The notes under the pieces were generated by a model, which saw only the letters and a list, made by a program, of their open reading frames with translations, was not told where the DNA came from and made no database searches. The position numbers and the translations under genes are program-made. This document shows, in pieces, positions 25,730-38,048 of a DNA stretch of 64,000 bases. Source of the DNA: Onchocerca volvulus (lineage: Eukaryota > Nematoda > Chromadorea > Rhabditida > Onchocercidae); the NCBI GenBank assembly GCA_000499405.2, contig HG738137.1, positions 19,368,603 through 19,432,602 on the forward strand. Direction: 5' to 3'. Position 1 is the stretch's first letter, and every line of letters starts with the position of its first letter.

Positions 25730-26773
25730 TCAGCAACGACAACAGGTTTTTGGACATTGTTCGATCATCAAATCCCGATAGAGCGCATTATTACACAAAT
25801 AAGTCAAACTAAGACATTGAGATGGTTCACTGGGTGGCGCTTTATCCTGGCAAGTATCTAAAACTCTTGCATTTAAAGTTCAAACCGAAATGATAGTTGC
25901 ATTTTTAGTTTAGAAAATCAGATTGCAAAAGACTTATTGCTGAAAGAGTTAAAAACATGAGCGTTCGGCGTATTGCGAGGGATTTTCTGATTTCACTGAT
26001 TTAAAAATGGAATTCATGAAAGATACCGAAATGCCTACCGGAAGTGGCATTTCCTGAACATCGACCACATGTTCTTGGACACTGCTCCATCATCAATTTC
26101 TGATATACAGTGTTACTGCACAGATGTACAAGTTGTGGACATGAAGATGGTTTATTGGCTGGTGCGCGATCAACGCAAGGGCATGAGTTGGTCACTTTAA
26201 AATATTGGACAGGACTTACAAATAAATCTTAAGTTTTTTATTTTTATTTATTTGAGGTAAAATAATTTCATTATTTTTTAGATACTTTAAAATTGATCGA
26301 TAGAGCAAGCTTAAAAAAATTATGAATGCTATAAATTTCATTGTAATATATCGTACTATCATATCATGCCACATGACATGATAGGATAGTACTATAAATT
26401 ATGGTGAAATTGATAATTTTCAATAATTTAGATTGTTTTGCATAAACAAAAAGTGAACATTTTGTAACGAAAAAGATTGTTTTTGAAAGGATTTTGTTCA
26501 AAGTCAAAATGTTATGGTCGAGAACGCAAGGATTTGAGTTCTCTAATGTATTTTAATTTCAATGATATGCTGGGTTGACATGTTTCATTTTTCCTCATAG
26601 AAATGGTTAAAGAAAACGTGGAATGGATTATGGATGAGACTTTACTTTCATAATCTTAATTTAGATATTAAACAATGCTTAATTACATCCTTCACTTAAA
26701 ATTGTGACTCACTTGGCTTATTTTCGGCAGAAATTGAAATAAGACATGTGATGATAAACAGCATCCATGACAT
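25730..26773 (-). CDS. Secreted two-ShK-domain protein, 114 aa, three exons
   Basis: Exons (minus strand): 26773-26713, 26194-26039, 25857-25730 (TGA stop). Both introns are phase 1 and the split codons rejoin cleanly. Exon 1 encodes a short signal peptide (MSWMLFIITCLISISA). Exon 2 and exon 3 each encode one ShK/ShTK module: Cys followed by x-Asp, a Pro/Ser-rich loop, then a Leu-Cys, then MMEQCPRTCGRC in module 1 and MIEQCPKTCCRC in module 2. Each carries one cysteine beyond the canonical six (SCPC in module 1, TCC in module 2). The modules are clearly related to each other, implying exon duplication. ShK domains are abundant in secreted nematode proteins and act as protein-interaction or channel-binding modules; the actual target here is unknown. 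An ATG-less start at 26195 would be the acceptor base, not a real start. Confidence 0.87.
26353..26392. repeat. 16-bp hairpin inside ShK intron 1
   Basis: GTACTATCATATCATG (26353-26368) pairs with CATGATAGGATAGTAC (26377-26392) with one mismatch around an 8-base loop. It sits within the 518-base first intron (26195-26712). It may be a fold-back repeat or a structured intronic RNA. Confidence 0.6.
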
Positions 26774-27385
26774 AGTTGACACAGACGACTTAGGCAGCTG
26801 TTCGTTGACAACAACGGAATAATGCTTCCTCACTTCACAAAAAGTTCGCAACGTGTATTACGTTTGCACATCTGTTGTAATCTGCTATTTTCGATGTGTT
26901 GGAATGAAATTTCAGGCCTTATCATTCTTCAAATATATTTTCGTCGCTTATATTCTTTAATTGATATCTTTCATTTTCGAAAGCAAAAAATATTGGTGTC
27001 AAAAGGTTATTTTATATATTGAATGGTTAGTTAATTTCAAATAATTTCTTTGCCCAAGTACAAATTACAAAGTGTACTTTAGAAGATTTCATCTCTGCTA
27101 ATGGTATACTTACCAATTTTGAATTTTGCAAATTACTCACGTTTATTGCAAGTCCCAAAATCTTTAGCGGTTCTTGTGAAATTTGAAAACATCAATTATT
27201 TTTGGGAAATCCAAACAATTACTCAAGTATATGAAAAACTGAAGTAAAAGAGAAAAACATAAATTGTCAAACAGACGATCTGATCGGAACAATTGACAAC
27301 ACCATCGATCCATTACAACTCGGAAGATATTTATTGACTTGGTTGATATGCTTAGATGAGTGCCGAAACAGATGCCGAAAATTAC

Positions 27386-27506
27386 TTGAATGTCAATCTT
27401 TTTGCTTTTGGTACCGCTCATAAACACAACTATATATGCTGATGTAAAGTAATCTGGATTGGGTTTCGAATTCTTGAAATAATGAAGATGATTCGGGGCA
27501 CGATGA
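27386..27506 (-). CDS. Candidate orphan exon (about 40 codons)
   Basis: On the minus strand a strong acceptor (GATAATTTTCAG, ending 27507) opens a frame beginning His-Arg-Ala-Pro, and a donor GTAATT follows ATT-CAA at 27386. The encoded stretch (ending TKSKKIDIQ) has balanced composition. The same frame stays open to 27164, so the exon could be longer. No partner exon was found: the ShK gene next door has its own signal-peptide exon and is complete without it. Unrecognised; may be chance. Confidence 0.25.
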
Positions 27507-30500
27507 CTGAAAATTATCAATCCTCTCGCTATCCATTAAAAAATTTCATAATTCAAAAATTTAATTTTTAATCTCCAAACTAAAAATGAAGCCGAACTTA
27601 ATAAAATTTAAATTTAAAAGAATGTAAAACAAGAAATAATTTTGCTCACCAAGAACCAAAAATCTAGCTTTAAATGATTTTTAAAAATCATAGTCGTTTC
27701 AGAAAAAGCATATCATAGGACAGGAAGATTGATAGATGTAGAAAATATTGTAATAATTTTTAAATTGAAATGAGAACTTCCTTATCTTATGACAGAAAAA
27801 ATGACCTTATCCTGGATTAAGATCGTGGGATTATCTGGATGATCTTTTCCATATGATAAGACGAATGAAAATATGCTAAAAACTTCTGACAAAATAATAT
27901 TCTCTAAATAGGGTTTTTTTTTTTTAGACCAGATTATATGACAGAAAACAATAACAGTAAATTTTAAGTAGAGATTTTTTTTTGAATTGTGAAAAACATA
28001 TAAATTAATAAATATAATCATTGTTCCTACGCAGAATGGCACAAATTTTTTGGCACCACTTTTTATATTAATCTACAGAGAATTGGGCACTTTAAAAATT
28101 GAACTTTAAAATCCTCTTGTTATCCCAGTTTTTTATAATAAAACTGCATCAATCAATAAATATATTGACAATGAACAAAACTTTTCAAAGGAGCCGAATC
28201 TTTTCCAACATAACACTTGCAACATGTCAAAGGTCTGTTGAAGACAATAAGAATTATTGCAAGAGTCTATTGAAATTTTCAGCGCTTATGATTTACTCAG
28301 AAGTATAAGAATAAATTAATGAGTATATCTATAAAAAATGGGTACTTGTCGGTAATGAAGAAAAGTTACAATTGGCAGTTGGCTTCGAATTACTGGAGCT
28401 TTAGAGTATTTTTTTTTTTTTTGAAAAAAAGCAATGGAAAAAAAAAGTCATAAAAGATATACGGTGCAATCCGCAGGATCGACACAACCGAGTGAATTTC
28501 AGATAATGTTTTATAGTCAACCCAGAATATCAGAATAAATTTATCAGTATACCATGGAAATTAAAACAAAACTTTGAAGTTATAAGATTTGCAAAGATTT
28601 CAAAGTGAACCTAACAGATGTTACTTTACATGCATTTTTAATTTTATTAAAAGAAGCTAATGGTGTGAACAAATTGAACTGTGCTGATACAAATTGTATG
28701 CTTAAATAACAAAATTTATGCAAAGATCGATGGAATTTGCTTCTAGTTCAATTTTCTTCCTTTACGTTTTTATTCTAGTCCTTACTTAGACCATCCAAAT
28801 AGAAATGAATAACTTTACCTATCCGGTCTAACTTGGAAATCCTATAAGTGAAATTCATAAAATGTAATTTTATTTTCAACGGTGAGCTGAAACAATCAGA
28901 CTGACACAGTTTATCTAGAACTCATTATCTCATTACCTTTTTCTTTCATTGTCACAATTCAGTATACTTTAAATGCTATTGAATCAGTTCCAATCGAATA
29001 AAATATTAAATTGAGTAAATGTATATTCATATTCATCACAACAGGGATAACAATTGCCAAATCTCTTAAAATCAATAGATTATTTTATTGAGTTCATTAA
29101 TTCAGAGCTTGTCACTCACTTTTTCTTCGTCAAGCTTTTGTTTCTTGTTAATTTTACATTCATACAAGATAGTTTACTATAAATTACTTATTAATTTCAA
29201 TTCAATTTCAACTCAAGTACCTTTTCTGCTCTGATGAAATTGTTTTAATTCAGAATTTATAATTCTTAAATTGAACAATTGAAATTTGTTTATAGTAATT
29301 TGAAAGCATTTTTTTCAAATCCACATGTTTACCGAATGAATTTTCAGTCGAATGTGAAAATTTCAGTCGGATTTAAAAATCAATTGTTGCTGATTTCAAT
29401 AGACATGAATAGCATCGATAGTTTTTTCGTGTCATACGGAATTAAATTACAGAAAGAATAAAATACTAGTCATATCGATTTTTCACAATTTATGCACCGT
29501 TGCTGAGAATTGTTCTTGAACAGGTGACGATTCATGAGTATGTGTCACTTTTTGGGGACCTTCTTTCACTCAAAATAACAAAATGACCCTATTCACAAAA
29601 ATGTATTAGTCAAACGAATTTAAGGATTACTGGATAATTATCGAAGAAATTATGCTAACGTCACTATCATGACGTATCCTCCGCTATTAATTATTTTTTC
29701 TACTTTTCATTTTATTATTCCACAGGAAAGAGTAGGAGGATTAAGCAGTAAAGCGAAGTGATGTTTGATACATTTATTGAAATATCGTATGTCATCATCA
29801 ATCGTCACCGAATCAATGAAGTGGAAAAAATGAGAAATTAGAAGTGCTCATTAAATATTCAAGAACAAAAGAACAATAAGTAATTAGATTATCAATTTTT
29901 TTTTGAATTTGAAAAATATTGCATCTTCGTTTCGTGGGTGTTGTATTCAGTGATGATCAAAATCAGTGCTGGTCAAAATTAGCTTTAGCGCATTCTCACA
30001 AATTTCATAGATTTAATAGCTTTTTTGAATTTGCTACTAAAAGTGTAAAAATCTTCTCGAGTCAAGATATAGAGCCTTCAATAAGTTCTGGTGATGAATA
30101 TATTTTTTTTCATGTGATGTTAAAACTATCAGCTCTGTTTATCCAAAAGTAGACGGGTCAAACTGGACACTAGCAAATCAGCAAATGTTTCAGATTTTTT
30201 TTTTCCAATTTTCTAAACATATTATCAACATGCTCCAAAATGTTTTCGTTATTTCAAGTCTTAATTTCAGTACTCAGCCAAAAAACAAGTAAAGATTTTC
30301 AATTATTTTTACAGAATTTATGCCTTCTTTTCTAATGTATTTTGCAGCTTTCTTTTTTGTAATAATTTTAAAAAATCTCACCTTAAATCTCCTAGGGATG
30401 ATTTAATTTGAAAACATTTCAGCAGGAACAAATATTAGCCAATTAGTCAAGCTAAAGACATTTTTCCTAGAAAATACGTTTCTATTCTCTGCAAGAAAAA

Positions 30501-31230
30501 CATCGTTAAAAGTTGTAAAAATGACATTCTCTCCCATAATCTTTATGCAAAATCTCAAACAATCCTTCTAGCAATAATAACTACGAATGGCTTTTTTCTT
30601 TCTCACATTACATTATTAATTGTATGGTTGCTATCATCTGATTAATAATTATCGATAGAACGCATGCTGATAGTGAAGGAATGGAAAATCAGTGTTTGAA
30701 TGCATTATAAAGGCACACTTTTTAAAAATACTATCATTTGTCTGATAACGAATAGAGTAAGAAGACTTACGCTTAAGGCTTCCAAGTTTTAAACTTTAGT
30801 GAATTGATTACAATTTTGTTGACTTGAAACAATTCACAAAATGATAATAATTTGTGGAAAGTCAAGTTCAATTTAGTGTAAAAATTTAAAATAAATTTCA
30901 AGGCAGTTTATTGAAGGAAGAGAAAGAAAACCAAGTTTTTATAGCTGATACTATTACAATCAAATGATCGATTTCCGCAAATTTAAAACGCTTCATATTT
31001 AAAAAATTTGCTAATTTATCGAAAACTATTTTTAGTGCATGGATAAAAAGGAACGAAAAAAGGTTTTTCTTCGAAGAAAAGGCTTCTGGAGCCGAATTAG
31101 TAACATGCTGAAATATCATTTTTTAAGTAAAAATTCAATCACTTTTCATTATTGAGTCAGTTTATTCCCGATTTTAAAATAATCGAAATGCATGCAGATT
31201 GAAAAAGTAAGAAAAATCATATTAAAAAAC
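27507..31230. other. No supported gene
   Basis: AT-rich region between the ShK gene and the 3' end of nlf-1. A 77-codon frame at 29919-30152 has mixed composition but no splice support. Confidence 0.45.
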
Positions 31231-34200
31231 CTATAGCAATGGCGGCCTTCTGAGCAATAACAGAAAAAAAAACAAGGTATACAAGGTATAAATGGAAATT
31301 CCTGAACAAGTGCTCCACCTCGTCCCTCTCCAAGCGACACCGGAACTGATAGTAGTAGTAGATGTAATTACGGTAGTGGAACCAATAGTAGGAGCAACAC
31401 TATCAGTGGTGGTACTAGTTACAATTTTTGCATCAAACTGTGAACGCCATCGTGCTCGATGTTTCGTCCACCATTGGGAAGAATGTCCAACAGGATCCTG
31501 AATGGCACTATCTTGATGATGAGGTATAGCTCCAGTTAAATCTGGCGATCGTATGAAAATGCTAGCAACGCTAATCATAAAACTTGACAAAGCGGAGATA
31601 GTATCCGATTTGAATTTATGGAACTTCTCTCCTACCGCTGAAGCACCGGCAGTTAAACTTCGACGCACTACATGGTGGTCTTCTGCTTCATTATTCATAC
31701 TGCCACAGAGATGTCGCCTGACCATACAATAGTGAGCAGATGGGAAGAAATCTTCTTCCTGTAAAATAAAAAAGAAAAATCTTTCAGTAAAAGTAATCTT
31801 GAATTTGTATCAACAGCACTGCGTTGGATTTTGCGGAAATTTAATAACTTTCAAATAACTTCATTAAAAAATCAATAATTTTTTTTTTGATAAAACTTCC
31901 TACAAATTCGAATTGTCACATATTTTCCTTAGTAACAAATAATCCTATATTGTATGATTGTATTTTACTGTATTTTCTTTAGTACTGCATGAGTCACTAA
32001 TCATGCAAACGAAACATCAGTCTTATACATCTCATCATCTTAATTTTTACGACTCTCTAATCGCCGGTAATTGCAATCCATAAGTTTCTAAATTTTAATA
32101 AATAGCGACGCTTGCTATCAAGCAGGTTAGAAATTGATTTAGAAAATTTTACATTAAATTTATATTTCAATCTACATGACGGCTTACCTCACTGTTTGTT
32201 ATAAGGATGGTGTTTGAATAGCTATTAGGTCGATTTTGTTCAGCAGTACGAGTGATATCGACTAGACTATGAAATTCTTCTAGATCACAAGGATGAAGAC
32301 ATGCACATTTGGATGCTACCATTGATTGCTTCTTTGTTGTTGAACTTGTGATAGTTGTCAACTTCATCAGATTTGGATCTTCAGGAACACTAACTGATGG
32401 TATGTGCAAGTCTGTAAACAACATTTTTATTATACTACCTATAGCTAGCTATGGTATTTAAAAACATCAAATAAGCCCCAATTTAAAGTCTGGAAATCTT
32501 CAAAAGGAATTTAATGCGTAATGCATTAAAATAGACAGTTAAACTTGATCAAAAAGCATAACCTCTACACTGGAAACTTGGATGGCCAGCGTAATCAACT
32601 ACTTTACTGGTGGCAAGATGCGGACAAGCTAACTGAACATAGTAGCACCAATTTATGCATGGCGGAACAGACCATAAATTCAATGAATGCACGATTAACC
32701 ACTTCCGGTACCAAATCTGGAATAAAAAAAAAAAATAAAGTATTAAAATGAAAAGACAACGAGAATTCCTTTGTCCAAATTTTTGATAATGACACTTAAA
32801 TTGATCAAATGTTAGTATTGTTTGTTCTGTTCACAAGTAATGCAATTAAATAGATTCAGAATCTCGGGAATTCATAATAGCTACTCCGTCTCGAAGTAGC
32901 TCTTCTTAACTTAAAGCGTATAACTTGTCAAAACAGGATTCTAAGCATTAGCAGCAATCTAACAAATGGATCTAGTATTTTCGAAATATGCCTCTTTTAA
33001 AACAACAGTTCCGATCTTCTCAATCTTTTTTTCAAAGCAATTTCATTAATGATAATGGCAAGATAAGATTTAAATTCAACAAAGATTCGAAAAATATTAA
33101 AAATGGTGTATTAATATTGAACCAAAAAGTTTTTGAGAAGATTCATTGCTAAAAAGGAAAAAAAAAAACAAGTGAGAAGGGCTCGAGAAGTCGTAATCAT
33201 TACTTTTGAACAGCTTTAAGATATCAGAAGTAAATCTAAAAACTATCAAATGTTGATAATTTCAGGACCTCTTATAATTTTTGACAAATATAAACTGAGA
33301 AAAGTATTAATGATATGCAATCTTACAATAAATGATCATTAATCAACCAATTCTAAATTTGTAATCACAATCTTAACTTCCTTATCTTAAAAATATCGAA
33401 TTATTCATACATTATTATTTGATGAGCACATATATACTAATGCTTGATCGTCGATACTGCTAATATATAGAATAAATGAAGATTAGCGGAAGAAATTAAA
33501 AACTTTGACTTTCAAAAACCAGAGATTCTTGCTCTGATACCTTGTACCGAGCGATGGAAGTTACAATAGTTTAGGGAAATAAGAATGATAAGAAAAAGCT
33601 TCTTCAACCGTCAAAGCAATGCGTTGCAAATTGAATTGCTTTGTTTATTCTCAGTCTATCAACAAAGAAAAATACAAATAGGCTTACTGTGGACATTTAG
33701 ATATATCTTAAATTTCTAACAATAAATAAATGAGAATGGAAAGTAATGAGCGGAGAAGAAAGATTTCGAATTACCAGGCGAAGAATGTTTAAAAGTGATC
33801 ATCAGGAAGGGTAGTTTACATAAATAATAATCGTCGTGCTAATAATTTTAAGTAGTAATCAACAACTAAAGAATAGAATAACAAGTAATCGCTTAAAATT
33901 GTTTCAATGTTAAAATTTGTATATGCTTTGATTAATAATATATCGACTGCACCGTTTTATCATATACAGCTCACTTAATCTTCCCTCTTCCGATCTTTCA
34001 CTTAAATCCTTTATATCTTTGAAAATTCATTAGACTTGATCGATCTACATCAAGTCTGGAAAAAATCGGGGCTTAGCAGGAGGAAACGAAAAGAAGAATG
34101 GACATTCGCACAAATTTGTTTACATAAACCCAATAAATTCTGAAAAGGAAACGAGAAAAAAGAAATTTTGTGTGGCTTCATATTTAAGCTTTCTATCCAC

Positions 34201-37091
34201 CAATATCCTCTTCTATTCCCAATCAATCCCCTCTCGAATTGAATGTCTGGAAATAAATTAAAACTTGGTCATGAATTCGGATAACTACAGAAAGAAAACA
34301 AAAAAGCGAAAAAGAAAAGGTGAATGAAAAAAATTTTTCATAAAAACTCTCCTTTTTCTTCAGTAATTTAGTATGAAAGATTTAAAAAAAGAATTATAAA
34401 CAATAAAAAGTAAAAACTACGGGTAAAAAAAATGAAATGGAAAACTGTTGGGTTTAAAATAAAGAATGTCACACAATGTCATATGCAGTTGTTCCCATTT
34501 ATAAGTAAATATATTAAATTTCCAATGCATAACAGACGAATTCGCATCATGGAAAGCATTTTATGGATAAAAGAAAGTATGGGAAATTCCCACAAAACTT
34601 AGCATCTTTGCTCGGAAGGGATAGGATTGCAGAAGTGTTTTGGGATTGATTGCATAAGAATATGGTTTAGATTAAGAGGGAATAGAGGTGATGTACCATA
34701 TTTTGTTCGAGAATTCTGAATGAGCAAAAAAATTAAATAATGGGATGTGAGAGCAAGTAAGAAAAAATACATATTCGGATAAAATGGACATCTTGATATA
34801 AAAGTTTTCAAGATAGAGAAGTGCAGATTTTTTGAAAATTATTACGACTAGTTAGCGATTATTTTTCATTTCTGTTAACAGCTTTTTCAAGAAACATGAA
34901 AAGAAAAGTTACAGAATTCCAAGATCTTTCAATTCAGCAGAGTTTAGTATTAAAAATTTGTCATATTCAACTTATGGTATCACCATTTCTCTTCTACCAG
35001 TGACAATTTGATCATTTACACGAAATTTCTCACCTTCATTTCCTTTTCTTCTCTTCCGCTCATATTATGAAATTATCAAAATAATGGTTATAATGAAAAG
35101 CAATCGAAATTATTTTCTGAAAGAGCGATAAAGCATTAACCTTGCAGTCAGTACAAGAACCATTCGGTGAGAAAGGTCTTGTTGCGCTAGCAGTATCCAC
35201 AGCCAACATGCAATCAAATCGGTGTAATGTGAGGTTAAATTTCTCATATGCTTTATCCACTCTCTTTAAACCTCGATCAATCTGAAGAAGAAAAACAGGT
35301 CAACAAAACACTGATCATGTCTACTCGATTGAACTCTTCATTTGCTCTACTTCTCTTTTTTGTTCTCTCAATACTTTTCAACACTTACCAGTGATTTTTG
35401 AAGATTACGAGAAAATTCTCACTTCCTTACAAATTAACTTATATCAAGAGCAAAGAACCAATGATATGCAATTCGTAGAAGTAAATACTGATTATTTGTC
35501 CTTTAGTTAAGAGAAATATTTAAGTTTGTAAATCTCAAACCGATTAGAATAACAAGCGAAAGTTTGAACAAACCAACGATCAGTTTTTGTATATGAAATT
35601 TTTTGAAAAAACTGATATGGCATGGCTCAAAAAATATATTTAAAAAAAAAAAAAAAAAAAGCCAAAGAGAGAAAGATATCTTATGTTTGCACTGAAAAGA
35701 CCAGCCGATAAGTATGGAGAACTATTATAAGGAAAAAACTTAGTGACGATGAAATTTCAAATTTCAATCATCAAAACAAAAACATGTCAAAAATTTATTT
35801 CCTATAAAAAATTTTCAAACTTTTACTGTAGTATTATTTAAAATAATATAAATAAAATGACTGCAGCATAATGTTTCTATGATTTTCCAAAAATTTCTAC
35901 ACATTTCTACAGGAAAAGAAGTTACTGAACCTTTTGAAAACAAGAAAGGCACTGTTGAGCACCTGCTGGAGCTAAAATACAAGCCTGTCCTTCTACATTT
36001 GCACGAAGAAACTTGGTTTGCTTTCGCAGATCCGCTTCGCTATTAGCATATCTCAACGTGAGGCGGAATAACTGTGCAGCTTTGATGTTGTTTTCCTCTG
36101 AACAATCATGATTAAAGATGGAAATTTTACGAAGAAACTGATATCTTGCCCACGGTGATAGCTTGCACAGATCATTGGGTGCCATTGAAGACCATACATA
36201 ACAAACAGAATCTAGTGTCAATCCTAGTCGCACAGAAGTAGATCGCACATGCCTTAGGAATGGATTTGGACGGGTGGATGTTGAATCGTTAGTTGTCGTG
36301 GCAATGATGTTGATGGATTTGAGATGTTTAGAGGACTGCTCTAGAAGCAGAATATCTGGAACATCATCTTGCATGTGCTTCATGTCATTCAGATTCAACG
36401 ATTCACTAATGGTTGCACGTACACACAATCCTGTTGCTGCAAAACAAGCTAACAGCGAAAACGCGTGCCAGTAAATGAATAATTTTAAATTTGCATACAA
36501 ACTACAGCGGCTTCGTTGCTGATAGCGATAATAATGATGGGTAAGATTTTGGGAGCGAATAGATGATAATGAAGATGAGGCAGTGTTGTACTGTTGCGTA
36601 GAAGTACGCTTGAGGTTACGATATGACTGATAAACGATTTTCTGCCTGCTACGATAACCACTCTCCTCTTCTTTTCTTGCTGATAAATTATTCACATGAG
36701 ACCTCGAAGTCAACAATGACCGTTCATTCTTCTTCAATAATAAATATTTACCCGACTGTGAACAATTATCAAATTTTTTTATAGTACCGCTTATTTTTGA
36801 ATCAACTCTACTGCGTGACCTTTTGGTAGCTTGTTGTTGCCCGCGGTAGCAATAATACCTCTGATTCCAGATAACTTGCCTTTGTTCGTTTGATCCGATA
36901 ACTTTCTTATAATCCCAGAAACGGGTGCTATCAGCAGGAGAATATTGTGCTGTATTGCATGGTGATACTACACAAGCAGTTGAAATAGTTTTTATATCAG
37001 TTGCTACAGTACTTTCAGCAACAGCGCCAGTAGAAGTTGAAGTAACTTCGACTGCAGTACTGCTTCGCCTCTTTTCTTTGCCGGCATGCAT
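31231..37091 (-). CDS. nlf-1: NLF-1 / FAM155 (NALF) family NALCN-channel localisation factor, 735 aa, five exons
   Basis: Exons (minus strand): 37091-35931, 35281-35141, 32716-32563, 32411-32188, 31758-31231; all phases agree. The family (nematode NLF-1, Drosophila Mid1, vertebrate FAM155/NALF) assists folding and surface or axonal delivery of the NALCN/NCA sodium leak channel from the ER. Seen here: a long Ser/Thr/Arg-rich N-terminus, a membrane segment at about 204-224 (LFIYWHAFSLLACFAATGL), then the cysteine-rich core. Core hallmarks are DKAYEKFN and SCTDCK in exon 2, and WYRKW, PPCINWCYYVQLACP and YAGHPSFQC in exon 3, matching the CKxxYxxWL...PCxxxCxxVQxxCP...YGGxxSFxC pattern of the family. 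Exon 4 adds CACLHPCDLEEF. The C-terminus is Thr/Ser-rich and ends in a hydrophobic run (YTLFFFLLLL). The start is the first Met of the open exon; the 387-codon first exon looks long for the family, so its N-terminal part is less certain. Confidence 0.85.
32717..35140 (-). other. Large intron of nlf-1
   Basis: A 2.4-kb intron between donor GTTAATG (after SCTDCK) and acceptor TTTATTCCAG before the WYRKW exon. It contains only AT-rich sequence and short frames; no nested gene is seen. Confidence 0.6.
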
Positions 37092-37097
37092 TGTCGT

Positions 37098-37115
37098 GGC
37101 GCGCTTGCGCGCGCC
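37098..37115 (-). promoter_or_regulatory. GC-only hairpin just before the nlf-1 start codon
   Basis: GGCGCGC, a 4-base loop, then GCGCGCC: a perfect 7-bp all-GC stem ending 6 bases upstream of the ATG at 37091, in a genome region that is otherwise strongly AT-rich. In the mRNA it would sit immediately 5' of the start codon and could slow ribosome scanning, if the transcript or trans-splice site lies upstream (a CTTCAG acceptor-like site is near 37160). Confidence 0.6.
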
Positions 37116-37749
37116 TATACATATTATCGCATTTAAACAATTAGCGACGTAGCCGCTGAAGTTGCGGACGTTAATGCAGCTGAGCTGGCTGATGTGGATT
37201 GTTGAATACAGACACGCAACTCCGACAAAAGATTTCGAATGGCTGTTTCAGCGATTGTTAAGGTGATATTCTTGTTCCAAGGACTTTCAACGGGAATAAT
37301 CGGAGTGCAACGTATTACTATAAATTTACTAATTTTGATGCAAACTGATGAAATTTGAAGCCGAAAAATCTAACACTGAGCTTTTCTGTAAATAACTGTA
37401 GACTTTTACAGTAAATTATACAGAAAGAAATTTATATGAATGAAGTAAGAATCCAACAATCAATAATGTGCTGCTATAAGCAAATCCTGTACGGCTCTTG
37501 AGCCTTTGAATCAGCTAATAATAATATTTTTATCGAAATAATCCATTGTTTATTATGACCTGAAAATAAAGAAATATTAAATCAAAGTTAAGTTCGCAAT
37601 AGAATAATGAACGAGATGAAAATTGAACTTGATAAATAATATGGTAAAGGATAAATAAAAAATTTTGAGACTGCAGAATTACTCCGATAGACAACAGCAT
37701 GACATAGATCAAACCAACATGAAATTTCATTATTAATCAACAAGGATTT

Positions 37750-37829
37750 AAGTGAAATAATTAATTTCACTTGAATTTTATCATTAATTGTAATCATCAA
37801 TGATTTAGGTGAAATAATTAATTTCACTT
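37750..37829. promoter_or_regulatory. Twin palindromes upstream of nlf-1
   Basis: Two copies of the same 23-base near-palindrome, AAGTGAAATAATTAATTTCACTT (37750-37772) and the one-base variant beginning AGGTGAAAT (37807-37829), spaced 57 bases apart, about 0.7 kb upstream of the nlf-1 start. Each has 9-base arms (AAGTGAAAT / ATTTCACTT) around AATTA. Paired palindromes in an upstream region suggest dimeric transcription-factor sites; the factor is unknown. Confidence 0.45.
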
Positions 37830-38048
37830 GACTACAATTATCAAAATTGTTCTATCATTCAGTGCAGTATGTGTGCCATTATAACTTGACCATACATTAA
37901 ATATAAATTTTTCGAAGCAAGATCAAAATGTTGGCCGCTTTTTTTTAATTTTAAAAATGTTGTCAAAAATTTGGACCACCTGGTTAGCTCTATGAACAGC
38001 ATGCACCAACATCCTAGGAATTATGTTCTATTTTGCAATAGATTCTAC

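Noticed and set aside
26001..26195. Reading the ShK module 1 frame as a free-standing gene
   Set aside because: Its apparent start is a GTG made of an acceptor AG's G plus exon bases. It is exon 2 of a three-exon gene with its own signal peptide.
27233..27423. Plus-strand Cys-rich frame ending CRNRCRKLLECQSFC
   Set aside because: There is no ATG, and an in-frame TGA lies just upstream at about 27230. It overlaps a better splice-bounded frame on the minus strand. The cysteines do not fit a known spacing.
36274..37152. Plus-strand frames opposite nlf-1 exon 1
   Set aside because: They are shadows of the minus-strand coding exon, which has the membrane segment and correct splice phase.
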